Assembly (NCBI GenBank): GCA_003712125.1
Contig: RHLF01000002.1
Span: 558,001-622,000, forward strand
DNA: 64,000 nt
Reading direction: 5' to 3'
DNA from: Allomuricauda sp.
Lineage (GTDB): Bacteria; Bacteroidota; Bacteroidia; Flavobacteriales; Flavobacteriaceae
Shown here: positions 42,324 through 51,099 of the stretch, in pieces
How the letters are laid out: each line of letters begins with the position of its first letter
How positions within the stretch are numbered: the stretch's first letter is position 1
Made by a program: the position numbers and the translations under genes
The notes under the pieces: generated by a model
The model's database searches: none
Told to the model about the DNA's origin: nothing
The model's input: only the letters and a program-made list of their open reading frames with translations

Positions 42324-43655
42324 TTATCTAAAGATTTTGTTGGGAAATACCACTGGGCTTTCATGGCCGTCTGCGCCCACTGAAGCCACCCCAAAAAGAT
42401 AATTGTCTAGAACGATGCCTTCTAAAGTTGCTTCCGTAACATTGCCGACATACCTAGAATGATCCCAGGTGGGTGAGGTGGTATCACGCCAATAGATTTT
42501 ATAGCCTGTTGCACCTTCGACCGCATTCCATTTGAGTCTAGCCGAAGGTTCAACAATACCTCCTATTTCAACTATTTGCGGTGCCGGAGGTGCCCAAGCA
42601 ATGGAAGCCAGATTAATGGCATTTACAGCAGTCAATTTTTTGGCGTATTCAAAATTGACATGCTCCAATACATCCCCATATGCAATACCATTTTCAACTC
42701 GAATATCTTGATGTTGCTGTGTATAGTTTTCATGCGATTCCATGATGCGGATTCCAGCATATCCAAAATCGTTAAATGGGCGATGGTGACCTCCGCGTCC
42801 AAAACGGTCAAGACGATAGATGAGCGTGGGATTCATTTCGGGCATATACGTTTTGGTAGTATGGTGCACATACCTGGCCAATTGCCGGGAAATACCATCA
42901 ACCTCACCGCCATAAAAACGTCGTGCTCTTCGTTGTTGGGCAGTTTCCGTTGGCGGAACAGGTTCTGAAAAAATTCTGAAATCGCGGTTACTTACAACTC
43001 CATCTACCCCCTTGATATTACCGATCATATCATTGTTCAATATGCCCACAATATCCCATTCATATTTTTTTGCATAGGCAGCGAGGCCTTTTCCACCAAA
43101 CAATCCCTGTTCCTCCCCTGAGAGTCCCACAAAAATGATACTGCTGTCAAATTCATATTTCGAAAGTACCCGTGCGGCCTCTATGGTTCCGGCCGTGCCG
43201 CTGGCATTGTCATTGGCTCCTGGTGAGTCTGATGTATAATCATTGGGGTCGCTGACCCTCGAATCAATGTCCCCACTCATGACAATAAAACGATTGGGAT
43301 GTTTTGTGCCCCGTTTGATCGCCACCACGTTGACCACCCATACATCTTTGGGAATTCGTGCACTAACCCCTTGTTTCACCAAATCTTTTTGGTAGAAAAC
43401 CTCTAGACAATTATTGCAATCGGTCGAGATTTTATCGAATTCTGATTTTATCCACCTTCGCGCCGCACCAATACCCCGAGTCTGTGATACGGTATCGCTT
43501 AAGGTATGTCGCGTGCCAAAATTGGCCAAGGTGGTTATGTCGTTCTCTATGCGTTCTGCAGAAACATCTTTTATGATGTCATAAATACGCGAATCGGTCT
43601 GAGGAAAACATAAGATAGATCCGAGCAGCAATAAAGATGTGAAGAGTGATCTCAT
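42324..43655 (-). CDS. M28 family metallopeptidase with fibronectin-type domain and altered zinc ligand
   Basis: A 443-aa protein with signal peptide (to about residue 18). The M28 catalytic core shows Asp149 (GANDNASG), Glu181-Glu182 (SGEEQGLFGG), Asp209 (LNNDMIGN) and His308 (MESHEN). At the first metal position, where family members normally have GxHxDS, it reads SGDIDS (Asp129), so the usual His is replaced. The C-terminal 85 residues form a fibronectin-III-like domain (LKWNAVEGATGYKIYWRDTT). It overlaps the TMEM175-like gene by ATGA and lies 5 bp before the M1 gene. Confidence 0.85.
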   Translation of the reverse strand: MRSLFTSLLLLGSILCFPQTDSRIYDIIKDVSAERIENDITTLANFGTRHTLSDTVSQTRGIGAARRWIKSEFDKISTDCNNCLEVFYQKDLVKQGVSARIPKDVWVVNVVAIKRGTKHPNRFIVMSGDIDSRVSDPNDYTSDSPGANDNASGTAGTIEAARVLSKYEFDSSIIFVGLSGEEQGLFGGKGLAAYAKKYEWDIVGILNNDMIGNIKGVDGVVSNRDFRIFSEPVPPTETAQQRRARRFYGGEVDGISRQLARYVHHTTKTYMPEMNPTLIYRLDRFGRGGHHRPFNDFGYAGIRIMESHENYTQQHQDIRVENGIAYGDVLEHVNFEYAKKLTAVNAINLASIAWAPPAPQIVEIGGIVEPSARLKWNAVEGATGYKIYWRDTTSPTWDHSRYVGNVTEATLEGIVLDNYLFGVASVGADGHESPVVFPNKIFR

Positions 43656-44281
43656 TGAATTTTTGAGTTATGGTATTTTTCAAATGTTATTCCATGCCAA
43701 TAGCAAAGCGGTCCCAACAAGGCATAAATCAACCCAGGCAAGGCAAATTGTAGGCCAATTTTTAATTTGGCCAAACAAATTGATAAAAGGGCTACTCCTA
43801 CATATATCGCGAAATGCCGGGTGTAGAAGAGCAGTTGCAAGGCATTTTTCATGGATTTTGTCTTTTTATAGGCGCGGAGGTACATCAAAGAGACGCATAA
43901 AAAGATCAATAGAAACCCTAGACTATACAATTGGAACAGGGAAGAGAAATCCTCAAAGCTAAGACCCATGCCACCTGTCCATGTGTCTAATAATGACTTC
44001 AGCGGGAATACATAATACAAGACAACGAAAAGAAGTACCGCGTTGAGGGCGATTATCCAATTGTCCATATAATTGGTTCTTCTAAAGAAATTGTAGTGTA
44101 CAGACCATAAGCCTACCAATACAAAAAAACTTACTCCAAAGGTGATAAAACTAGTTGTTTGGACCTGGATTACCGAAAAATCTTCACCGGTTCCAAAAGA
44201 AACGACCAATAAGGTGGCGGCAAATGCAAAAACTGCATCGCTAAAGGCTTCAACACGACTGATGTTGTGCGGTAATTTCAC
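43652..44281 (-). CDS. TMEM175/DUF1211-type potassium channel-like membrane protein
   Basis: A 209-aa, six-helix protein. The first helix has the hallmark of TMEM175-family channels, RVEAFSDAVFAFAATLLVVS (residues 9-28), whose FSD motif is invariant in the family. The remaining helices are plain. Bacterial TMEM175 homologues conduct K+ as tetramers. It sits between the trehalose synthesis gene and two peptidase genes in a tightly packed unit, which suggests a link between ion balance and compatible-solute metabolism. That link is inference. Confidence 0.85.
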   Translation of the reverse strand: MKLPHNISRVEAFSDAVFAFAATLLVVSFGTGEDFSVIQVQTTSFITFGVSFFVLVGLWSVHYNFFRRTNYMDNWIIALNAVLLFVVLYYVFPLKSLLDTWTGGMGLSFEDFSSLFQLYSLGFLLIFLCVSLMYLRAYKKTKSMKNALQLLFYTRHFAIYVGVALLSICLAKLKIGLQFALPGLIYALLGPLCYWHGITFEKYHNSKIQ

Positions 44282-44290
44282 AATCGAAAT

Positions 44291-45475
44291 TTATCGTAAA
44301 AAAGTGACTTTGGCAATTTTACCATTTTGTACTTCATAGATCGCAACAGCGCTAAAGTGGTTCCCATTAACCGTAAGATACTCTTCATCAATTACTTTGT
44401 TGCCGATGACAATTCGATTTTTAATTTCACAATGCAGGTCAGGGGTGGCTTCAAAAAAACTGGCATACCCCCCGCGCATGGCCTCCTTACCCTTGGATCT
44501 GAGTTGGTCAGGAAAATCATATAGTTCGATGGTCTCCGCGTAGGTGTCCATGAAGGCGTCAATGTCACGGGCGTTGTACGCATCAAGTTGTTTTTGAACG
44601 ATTTTCTCAGCTGAGTCTTCCGCCACAAAGACCAACCTGTTGGCACTATTATTTACCGCAATTCTACTTATGTTATTGATTTCATTTTGGTCGAAGCTCA
44701 GTACGGACTTCCAGCCTTCATCAGTTGTTGGGTCAAATCGTAACAAAGTTCTACCAAAACCGGTCAAAATGGTTCCATCGTTTAACCAACAAATATCTTC
44801 GGACCTTTTATGGGTACTGGCAATCTGTTCTGTGGCACCAGAAATTGGATCAAGGGATTTTATTTGCCATTCCTTCGCTTCCTTGCTGATAAAACTTATT
44901 AATTCGGTACCGGGAATTTTTAGCAAACTTCGACCCACATTTTTTTGATGGGTTTGTTGGGTCCCATCCAAAAGATTGACTATTACCAGATCCATACGAT
45001 TGTCTACAAGTACCGTGCAGACCAAAAGATGTTCATTGTGCCATACATGATAGCCAACTTTTAAATCCTTTACCAGTAGCCTGGATTCGCCTGTTTTTAG
45101 CTCATATTCATACAAGCGTTGCAAACCGTCCAAATCTAATCGAATCGCTGAGGCGGCCTCCTTATTCGGCATTTTTAGAGGCGAATACTCGCTACCCGTT
45201 GGTGTATCTGTTATCCAAGATGATGTGCTTCCGTTGGTGATATCAAACTTTAAAATGTCAGTTTGCCCAGCCCTGGTTGATGCGAACAAGAGGGTGTTGT
45301 CGTCTAAAAAAGAGGGTTGATTATCATACCCTTCATTATTTGAAATGTTCTTCGGATTGGTAAGGGCAATGTTCCCGTTTTCCGTATCCAAATCAAACAA
45401 ATAGACTTCCGTGTTATTCTGCGCCATTCCTAAATAGGAACCACAACAAAAAATAAATGCTAGAACTTTTCTCAT
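44291..45475 (-). CDS. PD40-like propeller fused to a SnoaL/NTF2-like domain, exported
   Basis: A 394-aa protein with signal peptide MRKVLAFIFCCGSYLGMAQ. Residues about 20-280 make a TolB/PD40-like propeller (DNQPSFLDDNTLLFASTRAG, CWLNDGTILTG, NNISRIAVNNSANRLVFVAE). From about residue 285 a SnoaL-type NTF2 domain follows without a break (KQLDAYNARDIDAFMDTYAE, LRSKGKEAMRGGYASFFE, VAIYEVQNGKIAKVTFLR). Each domain is common and their fusion is less so. It begins one base after the trehalose synthase/phosphatase gene. The NTF2 pocket might bind a small molecule; ligand unknown. Confidence 0.78.
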   Translation of the reverse strand: MRKVLAFIFCCGSYLGMAQNNTEVYLFDLDTENGNIALTNPKNISNNEGYDNQPSFLDDNTLLFASTRAGQTDILKFDITNGSTSSWITDTPTGSEYSPLKMPNKEAASAIRLDLDGLQRLYEYELKTGESRLLVKDLKVGYHVWHNEHLLVCTVLVDNRMDLVIVNLLDGTQQTHQKNVGRSLLKIPGTELISFISKEAKEWQIKSLDPISGATEQIASTHKRSEDICWLNDGTILTGFGRTLLRFDPTTDEGWKSVLSFDQNEINNISRIAVNNSANRLVFVAEDSAEKIVQKQLDAYNARDIDAFMDTYAETIELYDFPDQLRSKGKEAMRGGYASFFEATPDLHCEIKNRIVIGNKVIDEEYLTVNGNHFSAVAIYEVQNGKIAKVTFLR

Positions 45476-45476
45476 C

Positions 45477-47684
45477 TTATGTGGTAAATGTATTTAAAAC
45501 CTCTCGTACTCTTTTGGTTCCCTCAACATAGTATTTTGCTGAGGTCTTTTTAAGGCCAACCTTAACGCTAATGGCCTCGTCAGGTAATTCTTGAAACATA
45601 AATTCATCGGTCCAATCATCACCGATAGCAAAAACAAAGTCATACTCATCTTCTCCAAGTATGCGGACTGCAGCCCTACCTTTGTTTACGTTGCTGCTCT
45701 TGATCTCCATTACCTTGTTCCCTGCAAGAACGCTGATATCATCGTTACCGATCAGACCTGTTAAGGTATCATTGAGTTCAACGGCTCTTTTTTCGCCAAA
45801 ATCTGGATCTGTGTTGCGATAATGCCAGGCTAGGGAATAATTTTTTTCTTCGATGAACGATCCCGGTGTCCGGTCTACAAACGATTCCAATACCGGCCGT
45901 ATCTTAACCATCCAATCTCCTTTTACCTGTTCCATCATTTTGAACGCTTCACCATCTCTTGAAATCCACACCCCATGTTCAACAATCATATTGTATTTTT
46001 TTGGGAGAAACCATTTTGTAAAGGTGTCTTTGTCTCTTCCACTGATCAAGAACAGGGTGGTGTTTTCTTGGTTGTGGATGGCATCTAACAATTCATATAG
46101 TTTTTTATCGGGAGAGGCCTGTTGCGGATCTTTGTGGAAATCGACAAGGGTGCCATCATAATCTAAAAAGAGTAGCTTCTTTTCCGCCCCTTTGTATTCT
46201 TTTACGATATCACCCAAAATGGCATCGGACAATTTTTGGGAAACTACGGTAGAAGGGCTTTCCTTTTTGGCCTTTAAGGAATTCATAAATTCATTGGCCC
46301 AAGTTTCCACGGTGTAGCGTTTTAATCGGTGTTGTAAGAACATAATACGGGCCATTTGTTTCACCTTGGGCATCTCAATGGCCTCTTTTAGGGTGTTGGC
46401 CTGCTCTTCAAAATTATTGGGATTGATCAATAGGGCTTCGTTCATCTCATAGGCTGATCCGGCCATTTCACTTAAAATAAGAACACCGGTTTTATCGGTG
46501 CGGGTGGCAATGTATTCTTTCGCCACCAAGTTCATCCCGTCTCTTAAGGGTGTCAGCCAGGCAATATCGCATGTCGTATAAAGATCGATCAGGTTTTCAA
46601 AAGGCATCGAACGATAAAAATACCAGATCGGTGTCCAGTTGACCGTAGAAAACTCTCCGTTCAAGCGACCTACCAGTTCATCAATCTCTTTTTTTAGGAG
46701 CTGATACTGCGGTACATTGGAACGTGATGGCACTGCCAAAATTATCAATCGAACCTTTTCCTTGTACTGGGGATATTTGTTCAAAAAGTATTCAAAGGCG
46801 TTCAATCGCTTGGCAATACCTTTACTATAATCCAACCGATCGATGGAAAGGATCAACTTGGTATCGGGAGCAGATTTTTTATGCTCGTCGAGCCGTTTTT
46901 GAAAATCTGATTTATTGTCCTCCGTATTTTCGGCATTTTTCTGTGCCGCTTGCTCAAATTTATTGTAATCGATACCCATAGGGAAGGAGTCCACCTTGAT
47001 GACCCTATTTTCTAAAAAGATATCATTAAAGCTAACCTCGAGGTTTAAGAGGCGTCTTACCGAACTCAAGAAGTGCCGTTCGTAATCGTAGGTGTGAAAA
47101 CCTATTAAATCAGCTCCCAAGAGTCCTCGCAAGACGTCTTCGCGCCATGGCATGGTTCTAAAAATCTCATAAGAGGGGAAGGGTATGTGGAGAAAAAAAC
47201 CAATCGTGGCTTCTGGCCATTCCTTACGCACCATTTGTGGAACCAACATCAACTGGTAATCATGGATCCAAATGGTATCTTTTTCATCGGCGTTGGCCAA
47301 AATAGCATCGGCGAATTTTTGATTGACAGCTTCATAGCTTTTCCAAAAATCCAATTCAAATTCGGTGTATTCCATGAAGTAATGAAATAGTGGCCAAATG
47401 GTGCGATTGCTGAACCCAAAATAATATTTGTCAATTTCTTCCGCCTTAAGGGTCACCTTGACACATTGTAATTTAGCCAAGGCCTTATCGATGTCTTTTT
47501 CCAGTTCAGGAGGTGTGTTCTCATCGGTCAGTCCGCTCCAACCAATCCATAGACTTTCCTTGCCCTGATGTACCGATTTCATTCCGGTGGCGAGGCCCCC
47601 GACACTGGGTACCGCTGTAAGCCCATCATCATTTATTCTTAATTGTACTGGCAGCCTATTGGAAATAATTATAGTTTTACTCAT
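45477..47684 (-). CDS. Bifunctional trehalose-6-phosphate synthase/trehalose-phosphatase
   Basis: A 735-aa fusion. Residues about 1-465 are an OtsA-type GT20 glycosyltransferase (SNRLPVQL, SVGGLATGMKS, WIHDYQLMLVPQMVRK, FLHIPFPSYEIFRTMPWRE, SIDRLDYSKGI, PLRDGMNLVAKEY) that joins glucose from UDP-glucose to glucose-6-phosphate. Residues about 495-735 are an OtsB-type HAD phosphatase (LLFLDYDGTLVDFHK with the catalytic Asp pair, SGRDKDTF, AIGDDWTDE) that removes the phosphate. The product, trehalose, is an osmo- and desiccation protectant. It heads a five-gene unit and is divergent from a GH15 enzyme across a 98-bp promoter region. Confidence 0.95.
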   Translation of the reverse strand: MSKTIIISNRLPVQLRINDDGLTAVPSVGGLATGMKSVHQGKESLWIGWSGLTDENTPPELEKDIDKALAKLQCVKVTLKAEEIDKYYFGFSNRTIWPLFHYFMEYTEFELDFWKSYEAVNQKFADAILANADEKDTIWIHDYQLMLVPQMVRKEWPEATIGFFLHIPFPSYEIFRTMPWREDVLRGLLGADLIGFHTYDYERHFLSSVRRLLNLEVSFNDIFLENRVIKVDSFPMGIDYNKFEQAAQKNAENTEDNKSDFQKRLDEHKKSAPDTKLILSIDRLDYSKGIAKRLNAFEYFLNKYPQYKEKVRLIILAVPSRSNVPQYQLLKKEIDELVGRLNGEFSTVNWTPIWYFYRSMPFENLIDLYTTCDIAWLTPLRDGMNLVAKEYIATRTDKTGVLILSEMAGSAYEMNEALLINPNNFEEQANTLKEAIEMPKVKQMARIMFLQHRLKRYTVETWANEFMNSLKAKKESPSTVVSQKLSDAILGDIVKEYKGAEKKLLFLDYDGTLVDFHKDPQQASPDKKLYELLDAIHNQENTTLFLISGRDKDTFTKWFLPKKYNMIVEHGVWISRDGEAFKMMEQVKGDWMVKIRPVLESFVDRTPGSFIEEKNYSLAWHYRNTDPDFGEKRAVELNDTLTGLIGNDDISVLAGNKVMEIKSSNVNKGRAAVRILGEDEYDFVFAIGDDWTDEFMFQELPDEAISVKVGLKKTSAKYYVEGTKRVREVLNTFTT

Positions 47685-47782
47685 AGATGATTTTTTCAGA
47701 CGAAATAAAATAAAAGTGGGGTTTTTGCGATATAAAAGAAGGAAAAAGATTACAAAAACACCATTTCTATAAGAACATACTT

Positions 47783-49582
47783 ATGGACAACCTAAATTAT
47801 GGAATAATTGGCAACTGTCGAAGTTCCGCATTAATATCTAAAAACGGTTCCTTGGATTGGTGCTGTTTGCCACAATTTGATTCACCTTCTGCGTTTGCCA
47901 AACTTTTGGATGACAAAAAGGGGGGGAGCTTTGAAATACTTGTAGATGAGTCGTATGCCATTTCGCAGGATTATGAATCACGCACCAATATTTTGGTAAC
48001 CACATTCTCCAATGGGGTAGATGCTTTTGAAATTCATGATTTTATGCCGCGCTACCACAAGAAAGGACATGATTACCATGCGCCGCCTGAGATTGTGAGA
48101 TACGTTAAACGGAAGTTTGGGCGCCCTGTTTTTAAAGTTAAATATGACCCTAAATTGGAATATGCACTGGCAGACACCAAAACGTTCATAAAGAAAAACT
48201 TTATTGTCAGCTTAACCGACAAGGAAAAGTATGACACCATTTTTCTTTACACGTCTTTTGATATGGAAAGCGTGCTGGAAGGAGAAGAGATTGTGCTGAA
48301 CAGGGATGGTTATTTTCTGATCTCCTATAATGAGAAGTTGCTTAATCCAACACAGCAACGTATCTACTTAGAATTGGAACGCACCAAGGTTTATTGGTTG
48401 GATTGGACCGAACGAACGCCACGCTATAAAAAATTTGACGAGCAAATTATCCGAAGTGCGCTTACTTTGAAAATGCTCACATTCAATAAGACGGGTGCTG
48501 TTTTGGCTGCTGCTACAACCTCATTGCCAGAGACCATTGGCGAAGTTCGAAATTGGGATTATCGCTTTTGCTGGATCCGTGATGCTTCGATGGTGATCAA
48601 GGTGATGTCTGAGTTGGGCCATAAGAACTCAGCAAAACGGTATTTGCAGTTCATTATTGATCTGATGCCCAAAAAGGATGAGAAGTTCCAAATCATGTAC
48701 GGGATCAACAAGGAAAAGAAATTAACCGAGATTACACTGGATCATTTAGAGGGCTATCAAGGCTCGAAACCGGTGCGTGTCGGTAATGCGGCCTATAAAC
48801 AAACCCAGAACGACATTTATGGAATTTTGATGGATGTCATTTATGAACAGCTGGCGAAGTTTGGAAGCGATATTGAGAACAGCGAAGAATTGTGGGGCAT
48901 AACCAAAGGAATTGTATGGATCGTTTCCAAACACTGGAAAGAACCTGATAAGGGAATTTGGGAATTCCGTGAAGAGGATCGTCATTTTACTTTCTCAAAG
49001 GTATTGTGCTGGGTGGCCATTGATAGGGCTATCAAAGTGGCTAAAATTTTCAATAAAACCCGCAAGCTAGCTGAATGGGTTGCATTGGAGCAAGAGATCA
49101 AATTTGACATCCATGAAAATGCATGGAACAATGATGTGCAAGCCTTTACCCAGTCTTATGGGTCGTATCATCTTGATGCTTCGGTTCTGTTGATGGAGTC
49201 TTATGGATTTGTTGATGCCAAGGACCCCAAGTTTGTAAGCACGGTACATGCCATAGATAAAGACTTGAATAACAATGGGCTGCTGTATCGCTATAAAAAT
49301 GAAGATGATTTTGGTCTTCCTTCCTCCTCGTTTACCATTTGTACCTTCTGGTTTATCAATGCGCTCTTCAAAATTGGTGAGCATGATAAGGCCGAGGAAA
49401 TGTTCGAGCAAGTTTTAGGCTACAGCAATCATTTAGGGCTCTTTAGTGAAGACATCCATTTTGAAACAAAGCGTTTGTTGGGCAATTTCCCCCAAGCTTA
49501 TTCTCATCTGGCGTTGATCGAATGCGCCATCAATTTCAGCCAAAAACAAGATGAAGAAAAGTTGTTGGAACCGATCAATTAA
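47783..49582 (+). CDS. Glycoside hydrolase family 15 protein (glucoamylase/trehalase-like)
   Basis: A 599-aa cytoplasmic protein with the bacterial GH15 layout: an N-terminal beta-sandwich (YGIIGNCRSSALISKNGSLD, WCCLPQFDSPSAFAKLLD) and an (alpha/alpha)6 barrel with the motifs WDYRFCWIRDAS (about 257-268) and a late GLFSEDIH (about 551-558), near the expected positions of the two catalytic carboxylates. Family members hydrolyse alpha-glucosidic bonds in glucans or trehalose. Divergence from the trehalose synthase/phosphatase gene favours trehalose turnover, though a glucan role is possible. Its last 8 bases overlap the convergent decarboxylase gene. Confidence 0.88.
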   Translation: MDNLNYGIIGNCRSSALISKNGSLDWCCLPQFDSPSAFAKLLDDKKGGSFEILVDESYAISQDYESRTNILVTTFSNGVDAFEIHDFMPRYHKKGHDYHAPPEIVRYVKRKFGRPVFKVKYDPKLEYALADTKTFIKKNFIVSLTDKEKYDTIFLYTSFDMESVLEGEEIVLNRDGYFLISYNEKLLNPTQQRIYLELERTKVYWLDWTERTPRYKKFDEQIIRSALTLKMLTFNKTGAVLAAATTSLPETIGEVRNWDYRFCWIRDASMVIKVMSELGHKNSAKRYLQFIIDLMPKKDEKFQIMYGINKEKKLTEITLDHLEGYQGSKPVRVGNAAYKQTQNDIYGILMDVIYEQLAKFGSDIENSEELWGITKGIVWIVSKHWKEPDKGIWEFREEDRHFTFSKVLCWVAIDRAIKVAKIFNKTRKLAEWVALEQEIKFDIHENAWNNDVQAFTQSYGSYHLDASVLLMESYGFVDAKDPKFVSTVHAIDKDLNNNGLLYRYKNEDDFGLPSSSFTICTFWFINALFKIGEHDKAEEMFEQVLGYSNHLGLFSEDIHFETKRLLGNFPQAYSHLALIECAINFSQKQDEEKLLEPIN

Positions 49583-51005
49583 TTGAATGCGCAGTTGCTC
49601 TAATCGTCTGTAATAAATGACGTAAATGCTGTTTTTCGGTAAACGGACTCATTAGGGTTGTCCTTAAAAAAAGAGACCCTCTCAACTTGGTTTGCACCAG
49701 GTAAAATTCACCTTGGGATAAGAGTTGTTCTCGAATTTGACCATTTAGATGGTTTAATTCCCCACGATTTAATTCCGGTTTCACAAAACGAAAGCAAATA
49801 ATATTGGAAGCTGGTGAAACCGCGATTTCGAAGTCTTGCTGTTGCTCCAATAACAGTTCAAAATCTTTTGCCAGGTCGTATTGTCGAGTCACGAACTTAT
49901 CAAACAATTCTTCTCCGTAGAATTTTAGGAGAACAAACCAGTGCATGCTCATCATGGTCTTGGTGCATTCAAAAGTTCGTTTCCCTAGATTGTACCAGTC
50001 TTCCTCATCAACCTCGGTCAATAAATAATCTGCTGTTTGGCTAAAGGTGGCATACGAATCATTCCCGTTTCTGTAGAGCAGGGCAGTGGTGATCGTCGGC
50101 ATCAGCATCATTTTATGGCCGTCAATAACCACAGAGTCAGCATTTTCAATCCCGTTTAACAAATGCCTGTATTTCCTTGAAAAAATAGCTGCTCCACCAT
50201 GGGCGCCATCAACGTGAAACCATAGATTGTAGTTGTTGGCAAATGCACCGATGGCCTCCAAATTGTCGTAGGCACCGGTCGCTGTTGAAGGTGCACTTCC
50301 GACTATTGCGAAGATTGTAATACCTTCCTTGGTCGCTTGAGCATAGGCAGCTTCAAGTTGGGTGACATCCATGGCGAAATTGTGGGAAGCAGGAATTTTG
50401 ACAATTCCCTTTTCACCAAGTCCCATTATTTTAGCCGCTCGTTCAATGCAATAGTGTGCTTCTTCGCATACCATTACCCCCAAAGGTTTGGTAAGACCAT
50501 CATTCCAGATATCTTCATCTATTTTGGCCCTTCGCGCACTTAATAATGCTGTGAGATTGGCCAGTGTGCCCCCCGAGGTCAAGATTCCGCGGGCATCTGC
50601 TTCCCAGCCCATTTTTTCACATAAAACATCGGTGACAATGCGTTCCATGGCATTGGTAGCCATCCCCATTTCGAATACGGCACCTCCGTTATTGAGCAAT
50701 GCTCCAACCAGGGCCGTGAGAGCAGTGATGGGTGCCGGAGCAGCAACTTGATGCCCAACATATTTGGGATTGTGGATATGGGTGGTTCGCCTTAAAGTTT
50801 CTTCAAAGAAGTCTTTGTTGCGGCCACTTTCGAAATAGTGCCTCCAAAAATTCAATTCTTCCTCTGGCGATTTCCAGGCGATGGTTTTTTTTGAGGTATT
50901 ATGGATATTGTATTCGAGATGTTCGGTCAGTTGCGCAATGACCGCTCTACCTTCACCATCAAAAAAATGGTTGTCATATATTTTTTGAAAATAATCGCTT
51001 TCCAT
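49575..51005 (-). CDS. Pyridoxal-phosphate-dependent (group II) amino acid decarboxylase
   Basis: A 476-aa fold-type I PLP enzyme. The core motifs are TSGGTLANLTALLSAR (phosphate binding), CEEAHYCIERAAKIMGLG, the Asp-containing FHVDGAHGGAAIF, and VIDGHKMMLMP with the Schiff-base Lys near residue 297. The family decarboxylates aromatic amino acids, glutamate, diaminobutyrate or related substrates. The sequence is nearest in style to L-2,4-diaminobutyrate or tyrosine-type decarboxylases, but the substrate is not settled. Single gene, convergent with GH15. Confidence 0.87.
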   Translation of the reverse strand: MESDYFQKIYDNHFFDGEGRAVIAQLTEHLEYNIHNTSKKTIAWKSPEEELNFWRHYFESGRNKDFFEETLRRTTHIHNPKYVGHQVAAPAPITALTALVGALLNNGGAVFEMGMATNAMERIVTDVLCEKMGWEADARGILTSGGTLANLTALLSARRAKIDEDIWNDGLTKPLGVMVCEEAHYCIERAAKIMGLGEKGIVKIPASHNFAMDVTQLEAAYAQATKEGITIFAIVGSAPSTATGAYDNLEAIGAFANNYNLWFHVDGAHGGAAIFSRKYRHLLNGIENADSVVIDGHKMMLMPTITTALLYRNGNDSYATFSQTADYLLTEVDEEDWYNLGKRTFECTKTMMSMHWFVLLKFYGEELFDKFVTRQYDLAKDFELLLEQQQDFEIAVSPASNIICFRFVKPELNRGELNHLNGQIREQLLSQGEFYLVQTKLRGSLFLRTTLMSPFTEKQHLRHLLQTIRATAHSIN

Positions 51006-51040
51006 AGTTCAAAAATAAAGGCTAAAGTTGACCTATGCAC

Positions 51041-51076
51041 AAAAAAAAACCGTCTCAATACAACTATCGAGACGGT
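51041..51076 (-). terminator. Terminator of the fadN-fadA-fadE operon
   Basis: Stem ACCGTCTC (51049-51056) with GAGACGGT (51069-51076), 12-base loop, followed on the minus strand by nine Us. It lies 24 bp after the fadE stop. Confidence 0.85.
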
Positions 51077-51099
51077 CGTCACCTGAGGTGATATTTGAA

